A DNA stretch of 29,537 nt from NCBI GenBank assembly GCA_009930155.1, contig RZYX01000017.1:1-29537 (forward strand), given 5' to 3'. The DNA is from Clostridia bacterium. GTDB taxonomy: Bacteria; Bacillota_A; Clostridia; Oscillospirales; Acutalibacteraceae. The notes beneath the pieces were generated by a model that ran no database searches, was not told the DNA's origin, and saw nothing but the letters and a program-made list of their open reading frames with translations. Positions 1-8,967 of this stretch are shown piece by piece (within the stretch, counting starts at the first letter, position 1; each line of letters opens with the position of its first letter). A program made the position numbers and the translations under genes.

Positions 1-2
1 AC

Positions 3-2450
3 GGCGGTATATCTGAAATGAAAACAGGTGAAGGTAAAACCTTGGTCGCTACTTTACCCGCATACCTTAATGCCCTTTCAGGCAGAGGCGTTCATATTAT
101 TACTGTTAATGACTATCTTGCCCGCCGTGACTCTGAATGGATGGGAAAGGTTTTTCGTTTTCTTGGGCTTTCTGTTGGACTTATTGTTAACGGAATGGAA
201 ACTGAGGAAAAAAGAGCTGCTTATTCTGCCGATATAACTTATGGTACAAACAACGAGTTTGGCTTTGATTATCTTCGTGACAACATGGTTCAATACAATA
301 AAGACAAAGTTCAACGACCTCACTTCTACGCTATTGTCGATGAGGTTGACTCAATACTTATAGATGAAGCTAGAACTCCTCTTATTATTTCTGGAATGGG
401 AACACAATCTACAGAACTTTACAAAGTTGCAAACAAATTTGTCTGTGGACTTAGTATGGTTAAAGTTGCTGAACTTAATCAAAAGGAAGAGTACGAGGAT
501 AAAGGTGACGGCGACTATATAGTTGATGAAAAAGCAAAGACTGCAACACTTACAGAAAGTGGTGTTGCCAAGGCTGAAGCTTTCTTTAATGTTGAAAACC
601 TTATGGATGCTGACCATTCTGAAATTTATCACCACATAAATCAGGCAATTAAAGCTCACGGTGTTATGACCAATGATATTGACTATGTTGTTAAAGACGG
701 CGAAGTTTTAATTGTTGACGAATTTACAGGCCGTATAATGCTTGGCCGACGCTATAACGAAGGTCTTCATCAAGCTATTGAGGCAAAGGAAGGTGTGAGT
801 GTTCGCCGTGAGAGCAAAACTCTTGCAACAATCACATTCCAAAACTACTTTAGGCTTTATGAAAAGCTCTCTGGTATGACAGGTACTGCTATGACAGAGG
901 CTGATGAGTTTTCTGAAATTTATAACTTATACCCTGTTGAAGTGCCAACAAATAAACCAATGATTAGAATTGACCATCCTGACTCTGTTTATAAAACAGA
1001 AAAAGGTAAGTTTAATGCAGTTATTGACGAGATAGAAAAGGCACACACTAAAGGTCAACCTGTTTTGGTTGGTACTATTTCTATTGAAAAATCCGAAACT
1101 TTAAGCAAGATGCTCAAGAAGCGTGGATTAAAGCATGAAGTGCTAAACGCAAAGAACCACGAGCGTGAGGCTGAAATAATTGCACAAGCAGGTAAGTTTG
1201 GTTCAATCACTATTGCAACAAACATGGCAGGACGCGGAACCGATATCATGCTTGGTGGTAACCCTGAATTTCTTGCAAAATCACAGCTTCGTAAACATGG
1301 ATATTCAGAAGAAGTTATAATAGAGGCTATGGGCTTTGCTGACACTGATAATGAAGATGTTTTAAATGCCCGTAAAGAATTTGCAGAGCTTGAAAACAAC
1401 TGCCGTAAAGAAATATCACAAGAGGCTGAAAATGTTTGCAACGCAGGCGGACTATTCATAATCGGTACAGAGCGTCATGAATCAAGGCGTATTGACAACC
1501 AGTTGCGTGGCCGTTCTGGCAGACAGGGTGACCCTGGTGAAAGCCGTTTTTATCTTTCTATGGAAGATGATTTACTCCGTTTGTTTGGTGGAGACAGAAT
1601 GTCCAGATTAATGGAAACTCTTAATGTTGATGAGAATATGCCTATCGAGATGAAAATCCTTTCATCAACTATCGAAAGTGCCCAGAAAAAGGTTGAATCT
1701 CAAAACTATTCAATGCGTAAGCATGTTCTTGAATATGATAATGTTATGAATAGGCAAAGAGAACTTATATATGCACAGAGAAATAAAGTGTTGGACAATG
1801 CAGACCTAAAACAATCTATTTTAAAAATGCTTGATGAAACAATAGAAACCTCTGTTGATACATTCTGTGCAGAGGGCTCAAATTTTGAACAATGGAACAC
1901 TGTGGGACTTCGTGATAAATTCCTTGGTTGGCTCACAACTCCTGATGATTTCAAAACTGAAGTTTCTAGAGATGAAATCAAAGAAATGCTCATCGAGCGT
2001 GGTCACACTAAATACGACGAGAGAGAACAGCAATTCTCACCTGAAATTACAAGGGACCTCGAGCGTATGATTCTTTTACGCAATGTTGATACAATGTGGA
2101 TGGATCACATTGATAATATGGAAGAGCTTAAAAGAGGAATTGGACTTCGTGCATATGCACAGAAGGACCCCGTTGTTATGTTTAAGTTTGAAAGCTTTGA
2201 TATGTTTGACGAAATGACTGCTTCTATCCGTGAAAGCACCGTTATTCAAATGTTTAATGTTATGGTTAAAAAGAACGAGAGCATAAAGCGTGAGCAAGTT
2301 GCAAAAGTAACAGGAACTAGCGGTGGCGGTGATGGAACCGACAAGCCAAAGACAATAAAAAAAGGTGAGCGTATTGGTTCTAATGACCCTTGCCCATGTG
2401 GTAGCGGTAAAAAATATAAAAAGTGCTGTATGTTAAAAGAAAATGCTTAA
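3..2450 (+). CDS. secA: Preprotein translocase ATPase SecA (5' end cut off by window)
   Basis: SecA is the cytosolic motor that drives secretory preproteins through the SecYEG channel using ATP. The reading frame is open from the first bases of the window ([13 protein letters not shown]), so the Met at 18 is an internal residue and the true N-terminus, about 90 residues in this family, lies outside. Visible motifs are the Walker A loop MKTGEGKT, the Walker B/DEAD-like [13 protein letters not shown], the helicase motifs [13 protein letters not shown] and [15 protein letters not shown] of NBD2, the scaffold and wing segments, and a C-terminal zinc-binding SEC-C motif ([13 protein letters not shown]) used for SecB or ribosome contact. 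Two diguanylate cyclase genes follow on the same strand after only 35 bases, so read-through from secA is likely. Confidence 0.98.
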   Translation, partial: GGISEMKTGEGKTLVATLPAYLNALSGRGVHIITVNDYLARRDSEWMGKVFRFLGLSVGLIVNGMETEEKRAAYSADITYGTNNEFGFDYLRDNMVQYNKDKVQRPHFYAIVDEVDSILIDEARTPLIISGMGTQSTELYKVANKFVCGLSMVKVAELNQKEEYEDKGDGDYIVDEKAKTATLTESGVAKAEAFFNVENLMDADHSEIYHHINQAIKAHGVMTNDIDYVVKDGEVLIVDEFTGRIMLGRRYNEGLHQAIEAKEGVSVRRESKTLATITFQNYFRLYEKLSGMTGTAMTEADEFSEIYNLYPVEVPTNKPMIRIDHPDSVYKTEKGKFNAVIDEIEKAHTKGQPVLVGTISIEKSETLSKMLKKRGLKHEVLNAKNHEREAEIIAQAGKFGSITIATNMAGRGTDIMLGGNPEFLAKSQLRKHGYSEEVIIEAMGFADTDNEDVLNARKEFAELENNCRKEISQEAENVCNAGGLFIIGTERHESRRIDNQLRGRSGRQGDPGESRFYLSMEDDLLRLFGGDRMSRLMETLNVDENMPIEMKILSSTIESAQKKVESQNYSMRKHVLEYDNVMNRQRELIYAQRNKVLDNADLKQSILKMLDETIETSVDTFCAEGSNFEQWNTVGLRDKFLGWLTTPDDFKTEVSRDEIKEMLIERGHTKYDEREQQFSPEITRDLERMILLRNVDTMWMDHIDNMEELKRGIGLRAYAQKDPVVMFKFESFDMFDEMTASIRESTVIQMFNVMVKKNESIKREQVAKVTGTSGGGDGTDKPKTIKKGERIGSNDPCPCGSGKKYKKCCMLKENA

Positions 2451-2485
2451 TATGCAAATACAATATTACACTTTAACCTACAGAG

Positions 2486-3655
2486 GTGATTCCTTTAAAA
2501 AAGCCACAAATAACCACTCCGGAAAATAATCAGGATAATGTACAAGATTATACACAAGAAAAACTAATAGAAAGAATAAAAAAATTTATGAATAAATATT
2601 TGGGAGCCGGCCAGCCTATACGAGTAAGATTTTTTAACATCGTATTCTCATGCGGATTTTTTGCAGGAATAATGGGCGTATGCGCTTGTCTTATGCTTGG
2701 GTCTTCGCCATTTGCAATTAAAATAGCAGCTATATTTACATTGTTTTTCCCTGCTATGTTTTTCTTTGCAAACTATTTTAATAATCATCATGACCAAATC
2801 ACTATCTTAACCTTTATATTGCTGAATTTTATTATATTGCCTGCAATGTATCTTACAGGTGGTGGTGTTGATTGTGGTATACCAAGCTATTTTGCACTGA
2901 GCATAGCACTTGCTATGTTTCTAGTTAAAGGGCGAACTGGTATAGTTCTTACATACCTAACCTCGATTTGGTGCATTTTAATAATTGCTTTTTCTTATTA
3001 TTACCCTGATTATGTAATACCTCTGCCAACAGAAACATCAAAGTTCATGGCTATAAGTTCAAACGCTGCAATGGTTGCCTTTGCAATTGGACTTATGGCA
3101 AAAGGTGTTTTCATACAATACCATAAAGAAAAAGATTCCGTTAATAAACTTACCGAAAAACTTGAAGATATGTCTTTTAAAGACCCCCTTACTACAACAT
3201 ATAACCGTAGATTTATGCTAGAATATCTTCAATCCCAAATGAAAAAAGCTTGGGAAAAAGGCAATGAACTTTCAATAGTTATGATTGATATCGATAAATT
3301 TAAAAGACTTAATGACAACTATGGTCACTTAGTTGGTGACGAAGTTCTTATAAATCTATCTTCAATACTTAAATCAATGTGCCGTGATGATGATATAGTA
3401 TCTCGATACGGTGGCGAAGAATTTCTAATGATTCTCCCAAATGTTGATAAGCAAACCGCCGCCAAACGAGCAGACGAGCTAAGGAAAAAAGTTGAGACTT
3501 CCTCTTTGAGCACAGAATTCTCAGAAACGGTAACCATAAGCCTTGGTGTCGGAAGTTATCATTGTGGGATGAGTTGTGTTAAATTTATTGAAGAAGCTGA
3601 CCAAAACCTTTACAAAGCAAAAGAGTCTGGACGCAACCGTGTTTGTGCCGAATGA
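2486..3655 (+). CDS. Membrane-anchored diguanylate cyclase (GGDEF), first of a tandem pair
   Basis: GGDEF proteins make cyclic di-GMP from two GTP. The N-terminal half (about residues 45-210) has roughly six hydrophobic helices without a recognisable ligand domain, followed by a short linker and a full GGDEF domain (about 225-389). The active-site signature is GGEEF at residues 309-313, and RDDD just before it fits the RxxD allosteric inhibitory site, so the enzyme should be active and product-inhibited. The only upstream start is a GTG that lies inside the ribosome-binding-site-like AGAGGTGAT, so the start is uncertain; the next ATG is at 2588 but has no Shine-Dalgarno. The following gene, 30 bases on, has the same architecture and looks like a duplicate. 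Confidence 0.93.
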   Translation: MIPLKKPQITTPENNQDNVQDYTQEKLIERIKKFMNKYLGAGQPIRVRFFNIVFSCGFFAGIMGVCACLMLGSSPFAIKIAAIFTLFFPAMFFFANYFNNHHDQITILTFILLNFIILPAMYLTGGGVDCGIPSYFALSIALAMFLVKGRTGIVLTYLTSIWCILIIAFSYYYPDYVIPLPTETSKFMAISSNAAMVAFAIGLMAKGVFIQYHKEKDSVNKLTEKLEDMSFKDPLTTTYNRRFMLEYLQSQMKKAWEKGNELSIVMIDIDKFKRLNDNYGHLVGDEVLINLSSILKSMCRDDDIVSRYGGEEFLMILPNVDKQTAAKRADELRKKVETSSLSTEFSETVTISLGVGSYHCGMSCVKFIEEADQNLYKAKESGRNRVCAE

Positions 3656-3685
3656 TACAACAGTTTTTTATAGGAGGAATTTTAA

Positions 3686-4828
3686 TTGATTAAAAATATT
3701 GTCCGCAAATATAACAATCGTTATGGAACCAATTCTCCTCTTGGCACCAGGTTTTTCTATGTCTCTTCTTTTATTTGCTTTATAGGATTCTTAGCTAATA
3801 TTATACTTTCATTTTATTTTCCATTTCCAATTATTTCAAGGTATATATATATAGCTGGCTGCTTATTCGTTGTAATAATTAATATTTGTACAGATCATAC
3901 AAAAACAGAAAATGGGAAAGAACTTATGATCCTTCTTTTCTGCATTGGAATAAATATTTTCTTATTGCCTGCAATTTATATAACATCTGGTGGAATTCAC
4001 AGTGCTGTTGCAATGTATTTTATAGTTGGAGTTATAATCTCTATTTTACTTTTACACGGCAAAAAACTAGTTATCGTTCTGCTGGTTGAAAACATTGTAT
4101 ACGCAATTACTTTTGCTATATCATTTTTCAAGCCAGAGATTGTAAACCACTTTATGATTATAGAAGACGAACGATTTGCCTCCGTGGCACTTGGTTGCGT
4201 TCTCACGGGACTCGCCATAGGTAATGTGCTTAGAATAATGACAAACGGCTTTGAAGATGAGCGTACAAAGTCTGACGAGATTATAGGCAAGCTTGAGGAT
4301 TTAACAACACGAGATGCATTGACTGGGGCATACAACCGCAGGTTTTTGATGTCTTATATTGATGACTGCATAGAGCGTATAAACGCTGATGAACTTGGTA
4401 CTTTTTCTATAATTATGTATGACATTGACCATTTTAAACATGTTAATGACACCTATGGACATATCGCTGGTGACGAAGTTTTAAAATCCTTTACTAACAT
4501 ATTGTGTTCAAGCATGAGAAGCGCTGATATCGTCGCCCGTTACGGTGGTGAAGAGTTTATAATAATAATGCCAACCGCAGATGAACTTACAGCTTTTAGA
4601 CGAGCCGAACAAATAAGAGCAAAAATAGAAGGTGCAGCCCTTTATGATGAAATTAAAGAGATCATTACAGTAAGTGGAGGAATTTCATCATATGCCCCAC
4701 TTCTTTCAGTTGAAGCTATTATTGAAAAAGCAGATAAAAACTTATATATTGCTAAAGATACAGGTAGAAACAAAATAGTATGGAAAAATGGTAAAAACCC
4801 ACCTTTGTGCTATTCAATATATTGTTAA
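3686..4828 (+). CDS. Membrane-anchored diguanylate cyclase (GGDEF), second of the pair
   Basis: Paralogue of the preceding gene: about six membrane helices (roughly residues 20-195) and a C-terminal GGDEF domain. The active-site motif is GGEEF at residues 287-291, with RSAD upstream matching the RxxD I-site, so cyclase activity with feedback inhibition is expected. The start is TTG, chosen because AGGAGG (3672-3677) sits eight bases upstream. The last dozen residues (NGKNPPLCYSIYC) form an unusual tail past the normal end of the domain. Both genes share the sensory-type membrane module, with Leu-Pro-Ala helices and a conserved T(S/G)GG turn, so they may sense similar signals. A strong bidirectional terminator follows. 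Confidence 0.93.
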   Translation: MIKNIVRKYNNRYGTNSPLGTRFFYVSSFICFIGFLANIILSFYFPFPIISRYIYIAGCLFVVIINICTDHTKTENGKELMILLFCIGINIFLLPAIYITSGGIHSAVAMYFIVGVIISILLLHGKKLVIVLLVENIVYAITFAISFFKPEIVNHFMIIEDERFASVALGCVLTGLAIGNVLRIMTNGFEDERTKSDEIIGKLEDLTTRDALTGAYNRRFLMSYIDDCIERINADELGTFSIIMYDIDHFKHVNDTYGHIAGDEVLKSFTNILCSSMRSADIVARYGGEEFIIIMPTADELTAFRRAEQIRAKIEGAALYDEIKEIITVSGGISSYAPLLSVEAIIEKADKNLYIAKDTGRNKIVWKNGKNPPLCYSIYC

Positions 4829-4870
4829 AAGCATCGCCACTCATTTTTTTGATGCGAATCCAAAAACCAA

Positions 4871-4916
4871 GATAAAAATCCCTCTATTTTAAAATTAAAA
4901 TAGAGGGATTTTTATC
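4871..4916. terminator. Bidirectional intrinsic terminator
   Basis: A perfect inverted repeat: the left arm runs from 4871 and its exact complement ends at 4916. The GC-rich core CCCTCTA/TAGAGGG is flanked by A and T runs on both sides, so it can end transcription of the secA-cyclase cluster on plus and of the DUF2809 gene on minus. Confidence 0.85.
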
Positions 4917-5006
4917 AAAACAAACACCAGATTTATCTTTTAATATATATAACTATAGTTCAAAATATATAGTAACCGTTCATATCCAACACTATGTATT
5001 TACACA

Positions 5007-5384
5007 TTACGTTCTTACTCTACTTTGTATTATCTTTTCCCATATTATTAAAACAACTGTTGCAATTAGATAACAACAAATATCTTTTATATCAAACGAG
5101 GATCCGATAATAATTGATATTACTTTATTATCTTGCAAATGCAAAACATTTACAATGTTATAATATTGAACCAACTCAACAGCTGATGCAAAAGCGAATA
5201 AGTATAGCGGCAAAAACCCTATGGGCTTTTTTACAAATGCTTTGATAAATGTATACATTAGAATAACCACCAAGATATCTCCTACGTATGGTCTAATTAA
5301 AGTATCATGTACAAAAACAGCAATGATCACCTCTGTTATAAACAACACTAAAAAAGCAACTAAGTATTTTAGATTTATTTTCAT
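5007..5384 (-). CDS. DUF2809 family small integral membrane protein
   Basis: A 125-aa protein with four hydrophobic helices. The pattern of an acidic residue in helix 1 (TEV), the RPYVGD motif (residues about 32-37), VEL/QYY in the middle and the GSSFDIKDICCY motif near the end is characteristic of the DUF2809 family, whose function is not established. The start has GGGAGT eight bases before the ATG. It is the last gene of a minus-strand stretch, about 220 bases from the next gene upstream, so it probably has its own promoter. It converges on the cyclase gene pair and shares their terminator. Family assignment is from remembered motif patterns. Confidence 0.8.
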   Translation of the reverse strand: MKINLKYLVAFLVLFITEVIIAVFVHDTLIRPYVGDILVVILMYTFIKAFVKKPIGFLPLYLFAFASAVELVQYYNIVNVLHLQDNKVISIIIGSSFDIKDICCYLIATVVLIIWEKIIQSRVRT

Positions 5385-5562
5385 AAATTATACTCCCAAA
5401 CTTATTAAAGCTATTCATTTTTCATTACTAACCCCATCGTCAACACGGCAATTGCTTTTATCATAATTTCACTAACTTACAAAACGACTATTTATAAGCT
5501 CGTATTTAATCTAAATCATTTTTATATCCTCAACAAAATAGGTGTTTATAGGTTAATATCAA

Positions 5563-5594
5563 TAATAAAGGGCCGAATATAAATTCGACCCTTC
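5563..5594 (-). terminator. Intrinsic terminator of the acidic anchored protein gene
   Basis: Arms 5568-5578 and 5583-5593 pair over 11 bp. One pair is a G-U wobble only in the minus-strand RNA and a mismatch in the plus-strand RNA, which supports minus orientation. It lies 15 bases past the stop at 5609 and is followed on minus by TTTATTATT. Confidence 0.65.
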
Positions 5595-5608
5595 ATTTGC
5601 GTTTATAT

Positions 5609-6913
5609 TTATCTTGTAAAAAACTCACTAAGCTCTGGCTTATCTGTAATAAATGTTTTACCAAATGTTAATGCGCCAACCTTTTCATGTTCAGGTGGAA
5701 GCATAACTTTACCACTTTTTGTGATTGAAAAAACATTGTCAAGTGTGTTTTCATTTTTAATTCTGTTATTAGAGAATTCAAATACAAGCCCTGCTCCATC
5801 CTGCGACATTATAGACACGAGTCTGTCCCTTTGAGCACCTTTAAATTGCGACACAACCATATCAATTGCCTTATTGTAAGGTTCATCAGAAACAATACTA
5901 GTACCAACAATCTTTGTTTTCCCACACTCTGCAGCCTTCAAAAAGACTGGCTCCTCAGGCTCCTCTGTTGAAGAATTTATGTTTTCTTGTTCTACTCCTA
6001 TTTGAGGTTCTATCTGTGACAAAACTGGTTCTGGTGGAAGTTGATCTTCTTCATTATCTAAAGATCGTCCGCTAACTATTACTGGAGTTTTCTCAAATAC
6101 CTCTATTTCTTCATCAGGAGGTATAGCAACAACAGGTTCATCCGTTATAGGGCTTGTAACTGTTACAGAATCTTCTAAATTCAATATATCCTTCTCAATA
6201 AGTGACATATCAAGAAACGGGTTCAAACTCTCTTCCTGTTTTTCTGAAATCGTTTCTTGGATTTTGTCAGGCTCAATCTCTGCAATTGGATTAATAATTA
6301 TCTCTGGCTCTTGCTTTACATGTTGCTTCATGTCGATTGAATTATTAACCTGTGCATCTTCATTGCCATCAAGACTTTCGAGCTTTCCTGCAATATAAGG
6401 TAAACCAAAGGTCATTTCCATTTCTGGTTTAGGTTCTTCCGCCAGTGGTTTTGTCTCAATTATTGGCAAATCATTTGATATTGGAAGATGATTTATGCTC
6501 TGTGATTCAAATTCATTTATATCCATCATTACCGGCTCAACTGATGTTACTTCAATTGGAGTTGGCTCAATCGGTGCTATATCTATATTGTTTGATTCCA
6601 CCATGGATTCTTCTATCGATATAAAATCATTTGAATTAACAGCATTATTTACAACAGATGCAACATCATCAAGATTAATCGTTGGCAATATATCTTCTGG
6701 TGGTTGATTAACTTGCTCTCTAACAACCTGATCTCGACCAAAATTGGGTACTGTTCCGTCCTTTACAGGTTTACGAAGTGTTGTAGGCTCCGAACCAATC
6801 ACTCCCTTTACAAGAGTTTTAAGTGACTTGTCAGCAAGCAACAAAGAGCCGGCTGCCGTTGCTACTGTGGCTACTGCCAATGCACCCAATTTTAATATCC
6901 TACTGTCTCCCAT
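5609..6913 (-). CDS. Acidic proline-rich anchored protein of unknown function
   Basis: A 434-aa protein I do not recognise. I chose the ATG at 6913 because AGGAGG lies nine bases upstream; a longer frame to 6976 lacks a ribosome binding site. Residues about 8-27 form one hydrophobic alanine-rich segment (a signal anchor or uncleaved signal). Residues about 40-330 are low complexity: rich in Glu, Asp, Pro, Ile and Val, with recurring E-P-x-I/V and I-E-P spacing, and probably disordered. The last 100 residues look globular, with one Cys (AAECGKTKI), a helical segment (NKAIDMVVSQFKGAQRDRL) and a basic end. Single gene with its own terminator. The layout suggests an extended stalk holding a folded head at the membrane, but topology cannot be fixed from sequence alone. 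Confidence 0.8.
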   Translation of the reverse strand: MGDSRILKLGALAVATVATAAGSLLLADKSLKTLVKGVIGSEPTTLRKPVKDGTVPNFGRDQVVREQVNQPPEDILPTINLDDVASVVNNAVNSNDFISIEESMVESNNIDIAPIEPTPIEVTSVEPVMMDINEFESQSINHLPISNDLPIIETKPLAEEPKPEMEMTFGLPYIAGKLESLDGNEDAQVNNSIDMKQHVKQEPEIIINPIAEIEPDKIQETISEKQEESLNPFLDMSLIEKDILNLEDSVTVTSPITDEPVVAIPPDEEIEVFEKTPVIVSGRSLDNEEDQLPPEPVLSQIEPQIGVEQENINSSTEEPEEPVFLKAAECGKTKIVGTSIVSDEPYNKAIDMVVSQFKGAQRDRLVSIMSQDGAGLVFEFSNNRIKNENTLDNVFSITKSGKVMLPPEHEKVGALTFGKTFITDKPELSEFFTR

Positions 6914-6960
6914 TATATTGAAACCTCCTAATAAAACTTTTATATTATCGTTCAAAATAC

Positions 6961-6989
6961 AATATTTATTATGCACTGTTTCATGTCAA
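6961..6989 (-). promoter_or_regulatory. Possible sigma-70-type promoter for the acidic anchored protein
   Basis: On minus, a consensus -35 TTGACA (complement of 6984-6989) is followed after 17 bases by AATATT (6961-6966), a poor -10. It lies about 50 bases upstream of the start at 6913. Confidence 0.35.
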
Positions 6990-7031
6990 CTATTGCTAAT
7001 ATAATTTTATATAGATAATTGATTGGAGTGA

Positions 7032-8009
7032 TTAATTAAATGATTTGTTATGCAAAGTCTGAAAATTTTCATCTTTTGACATCGCTAAAAATCTTGCCTG
7101 AGCAGTCTCATAAGATTCACGTTTAGATGCATCAGGCTCATTTTCCTCTTGCATAGCTTGCCATTTTTGTTCTGCCGATTTTTTAGCTGCAAGGTATTCT
7201 GCTGAACCACTTTCCATTGTGAAAAAGCTAAAGTAATTAACCTCGTCTATAAAAATTTGAACTTGCATAAGAGTAGTGTCGTTCCATGTACTGGTGTTTG
7301 CAAACTGAAATACATATCTATAAGTGTTGCCAGTAATCGCAACATATACCAAATGACCGTCAGCCATTGCTATTCCACTCTTTGCATAATCTGATTTTAT
7401 CTTTGCGACATATGTATTATTTGACATGCTAGAAAGCAAAGTTTCACTATCATTTTGATTTGTAAATTTAAGGCTACTTCCAACAAAACCAGGTGTTACT
7501 ACTTTTGTAGTAGTCGTCGTAGTATTTTGCGATTTAGTTGTGGTCTTTGAATTTTGGGTTGTAGTTGGCATAACAGCTATTATTTTGTAATAATATTTTT
7601 TACCACTTTCTGCACTTTTATCAGTATAGGTTGTTGTTGTTACTGTACTAAGTTCTTTATAATCACCATCTTGGCTTGTCGCTCTGTAAATATTGTAGCT
7701 TGTTGCTCCCAAAACAGATTCCCAAGAAACTTTAATACTTCCATCCTTTGCAACTGAAGTTGTATCAACCGTTGCTATACTTTTTCCCTCTGCCTTTTGA
7801 GGGGTTGTATTGCCATCAATATCAGCTTCTACTTTTTGGGTTGGATCAATAAGACCTTGCTGACCGTCTTCATTTGTTATAGTGTCGCCAAACTGGCCAT
7901 ATTCTGCACAATCTCCAAAATCAAGAGTTGGAGAACTCTCTTCCTTAGAGCAAGCTGCAAACATTAAAATAAAAGCAATAAACAATGATATTAATGCCTG
8001 TTTTTTCAT
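7032..8009 (-). CDS. Secreted lipoprotein with a fibronectin type III domain
   Basis: A 325-aa protein with a lipoprotein signal peptide: MKK, a hydrophobic stretch and lipobox MFAAC, giving lipidated Cys20. After a short acidic linker, residues about 80-150 form a fibronectin type III domain (IKVSWESVLGATSYNIYRA, later GKKYYYKIIAV), the kind used as a spacer or binding module in Firmicutes surface proteins. A Thr/Ser/Gln-rich linker (TTTTKSQNTTTTTTK, about 155-172) leads to a C-terminal domain of about 150 residues that I do not recognise; it has several Tyr/Trp/Phe and ends in a charged helix. The start has GGAGG ten bases upstream. Probably monocistronic. It should sit on the outer face of the membrane; the ligand is unknown. 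Confidence 0.88.
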   Translation of the reverse strand: MKKQALISLFIAFILMFAACSKEESSPTLDFGDCAEYGQFGDTITNEDGQQGLIDPTQKVEADIDGNTTPQKAEGKSIATVDTTSVAKDGSIKVSWESVLGATSYNIYRATSQDGDYKELSTVTTTTYTDKSAESGKKYYYKIIAVMPTTTQNSKTTTKSQNTTTTTTKVVTPGFVGSSLKFTNQNDSETLLSSMSNNTYVAKIKSDYAKSGIAMADGHLVYVAITGNTYRYVFQFANTSTWNDTTLMQVQIFIDEVNYFSFFTMESGSAEYLAAKKSAEQKWQAMQEENEPDASKRESYETAQARFLAMSKDENFQTLHNKSFN

Positions 8010-8059
8010 AATAAAATTCCTCCATCTAAAATACTTTTACCATTATTTCATTAAATAAT

Positions 8060-8088
8060 ATATTACCATTATTACACAATAAATACAA
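8060..8088 (-). promoter_or_regulatory. Candidate promoter of the fibronectin-III lipoprotein
   Basis: On minus, TTGTAT (complement of 8083-8088), a 17-base spacer and TAATAT (8060-8065). The 11-mer TTACCATTATT occurs at 8063-8073, overlapping the -10, and again at 8037-8047, 26 bases apart, which could be a repeated regulator site. Confidence 0.4.
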
Positions 8089-8180
8089 TAAGATTTATTT
8101 ATAAAAAGATATGCAAAACATAGTTATTTAAATGCTTTAACATTTGTTCATGCAACAGATATAAAAGTATATTTATCTAA

Positions 8181-8216
8181 AAAAAAACACAGAACAAATT
8201 GTTCTGTGTTTTTTAC
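8181..8216. terminator. Bidirectional intrinsic terminator
   Basis: Arms 8186-8197 and 8199-8210 are perfectly complementary (AACACAGAACAA with one loop base), with an A run before and a T run after. It lies just past the stop of the 46-aa gene and serves that minus-strand gene. Confidence 0.85.
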
Positions 8217-8228
8217 AAAAAACTAAAA

Positions 8229-8369
8229 TTAAAATATTGCTGAAAGCAAGTTGTTCATGATCTCGCTCAAAGTCTGTGTGTTAAAGCTAAAACCGTAGTT
8301 AATAATTCTAGTTACATCTTGGCTGAACCAAACATCTGCAATACCTGTAAGAAATGCTGTTGTTATCAT
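8229..8369 (-). CDS. 46-residue peptide of unknown function
   Basis: A small open frame with good expression signals: GGAGGTGA nine bases before the ATG at 8369 and a strong terminator directly after the stop. A longer frame reaching 8420 lacks a ribosome binding site and reads through the Shine-Dalgarno, so I take the shorter start. The peptide is Cys-free, weakly charged and moderately hydrophobic, with one Trp (VWFSQDVT) and a probable amphipathic C-terminal helix (TLSEIMNNLLSAIF). It has no typical signal peptide and I recognise no family. It could be a membrane-active or regulatory peptide, but that is only inference from size and composition. Upstream lie four TTAACAT repeats. Confidence 0.6.
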   Translation of the reverse strand: MITTAFLTGIADVWFSQDVTRIINYGFSFNTQTLSEIMNNLLSAIF

Positions 8370-8423
8370 TGGTATTTCACCTCCATTTTTTTTAAAGAAG
8401 TTATTTTCTAACTCTTCCATATT

Positions 8424-8487
8424 TTAACATATCTTCGAAAAAACATGTTAACATTAAATGAATTAATTATTAACATATTGTTAACAT
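8424..8487 (-). promoter_or_regulatory. Phased TTAACAT repeats upstream of the 46-aa peptide gene
   Basis: TTAACAT occurs at 8424, 8448, 8470 and 8481, all in the same orientation, with start-to-start distances of 24, 22 and 11 bases, close to whole helical turns. Read on minus they are ATGTTAA boxes 55-118 bases upstream of the peptide start, where a promoter and regulator sites would be expected. In such AT-rich DNA part of this could be chance. Confidence 0.4.
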
Positions 8488-8842
8488 CAAGAGTGTGTTT
8501 TTGAACTATTATTACTATTTACCATATTAACCTGCTGTTTTTAGCTTGTTATATGTGCAATTTTTCATATTGTATTTTTATTAACTATTATTACGACAGT
8601 TTAAAAACATTGATGTCTCATTGTTTTTTGACTTATGTATATTATAATTTTAATTTTTATAAAAATTTTTTACCTAAGAATATTTTTATTTTTAATCACT
8701 TGAATTAATATTCTTGGATAGAACTAATTGTTAATAGTATGTTAATAATTTAATTGTAGTCTTATTGATTATTGCCTTTATTAATTTTGTGATAAAAACA
8801 ATAAACTTTATTTAATTTTTTTGTTTATTTTGGTAAATTTTG

Positions 8843-8871
8843 TTGATTTACACATTATGTTGTGCTATTAT
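8843..8871 (+). promoter_or_regulatory. Candidate promoter of the GH77 gene
   Basis: TTGATT (8843-8848), 17-base spacer and TATTAT (8866-8871), with an extended -10 TG at 8863-8864. It would give a leader of about 90 bases before the start at 8968. Confidence 0.5.
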
Positions 8872-8967
8872 TGTCATATAATAATTATTATATCTATATA
8901 TTATGGTCTATCGAGTCAAGTTTAACACTTCGTGTGATAGATTGTAATTTTGAAAGGAATCTTTAAA

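Larger units (their letters stand above)
8421..8967. other. Long AT-rich intergenic region between divergent genes
   Basis: About 550 bases without a supported gene; extremely AT-rich with many stop codons in all frames. It holds the TTAACAT repeats, a candidate promoter for the GH77 gene and a small stem in that gene's leader (TCTATC 8907-8912 with GATAGA 8936-8941, enclosing ACAC/GTGT). I see no tRNA, known riboswitch or repeat element here. Confidence 0.6.

Noticed and set aside
4829..4862. GCATC/GATGC hairpin after the second cyclase
   Set aside because: Short stem with the T run in the loop instead of after the stem; the strong terminator at 4871-4916 explains the end.
7501..7560. Thr-rich linker DNA as a tandem repeat
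   Set aside because: Irregular codon use for a Thr/Ser/Gln linker, no exact repeat unit; normal for lipoprotein linkers.
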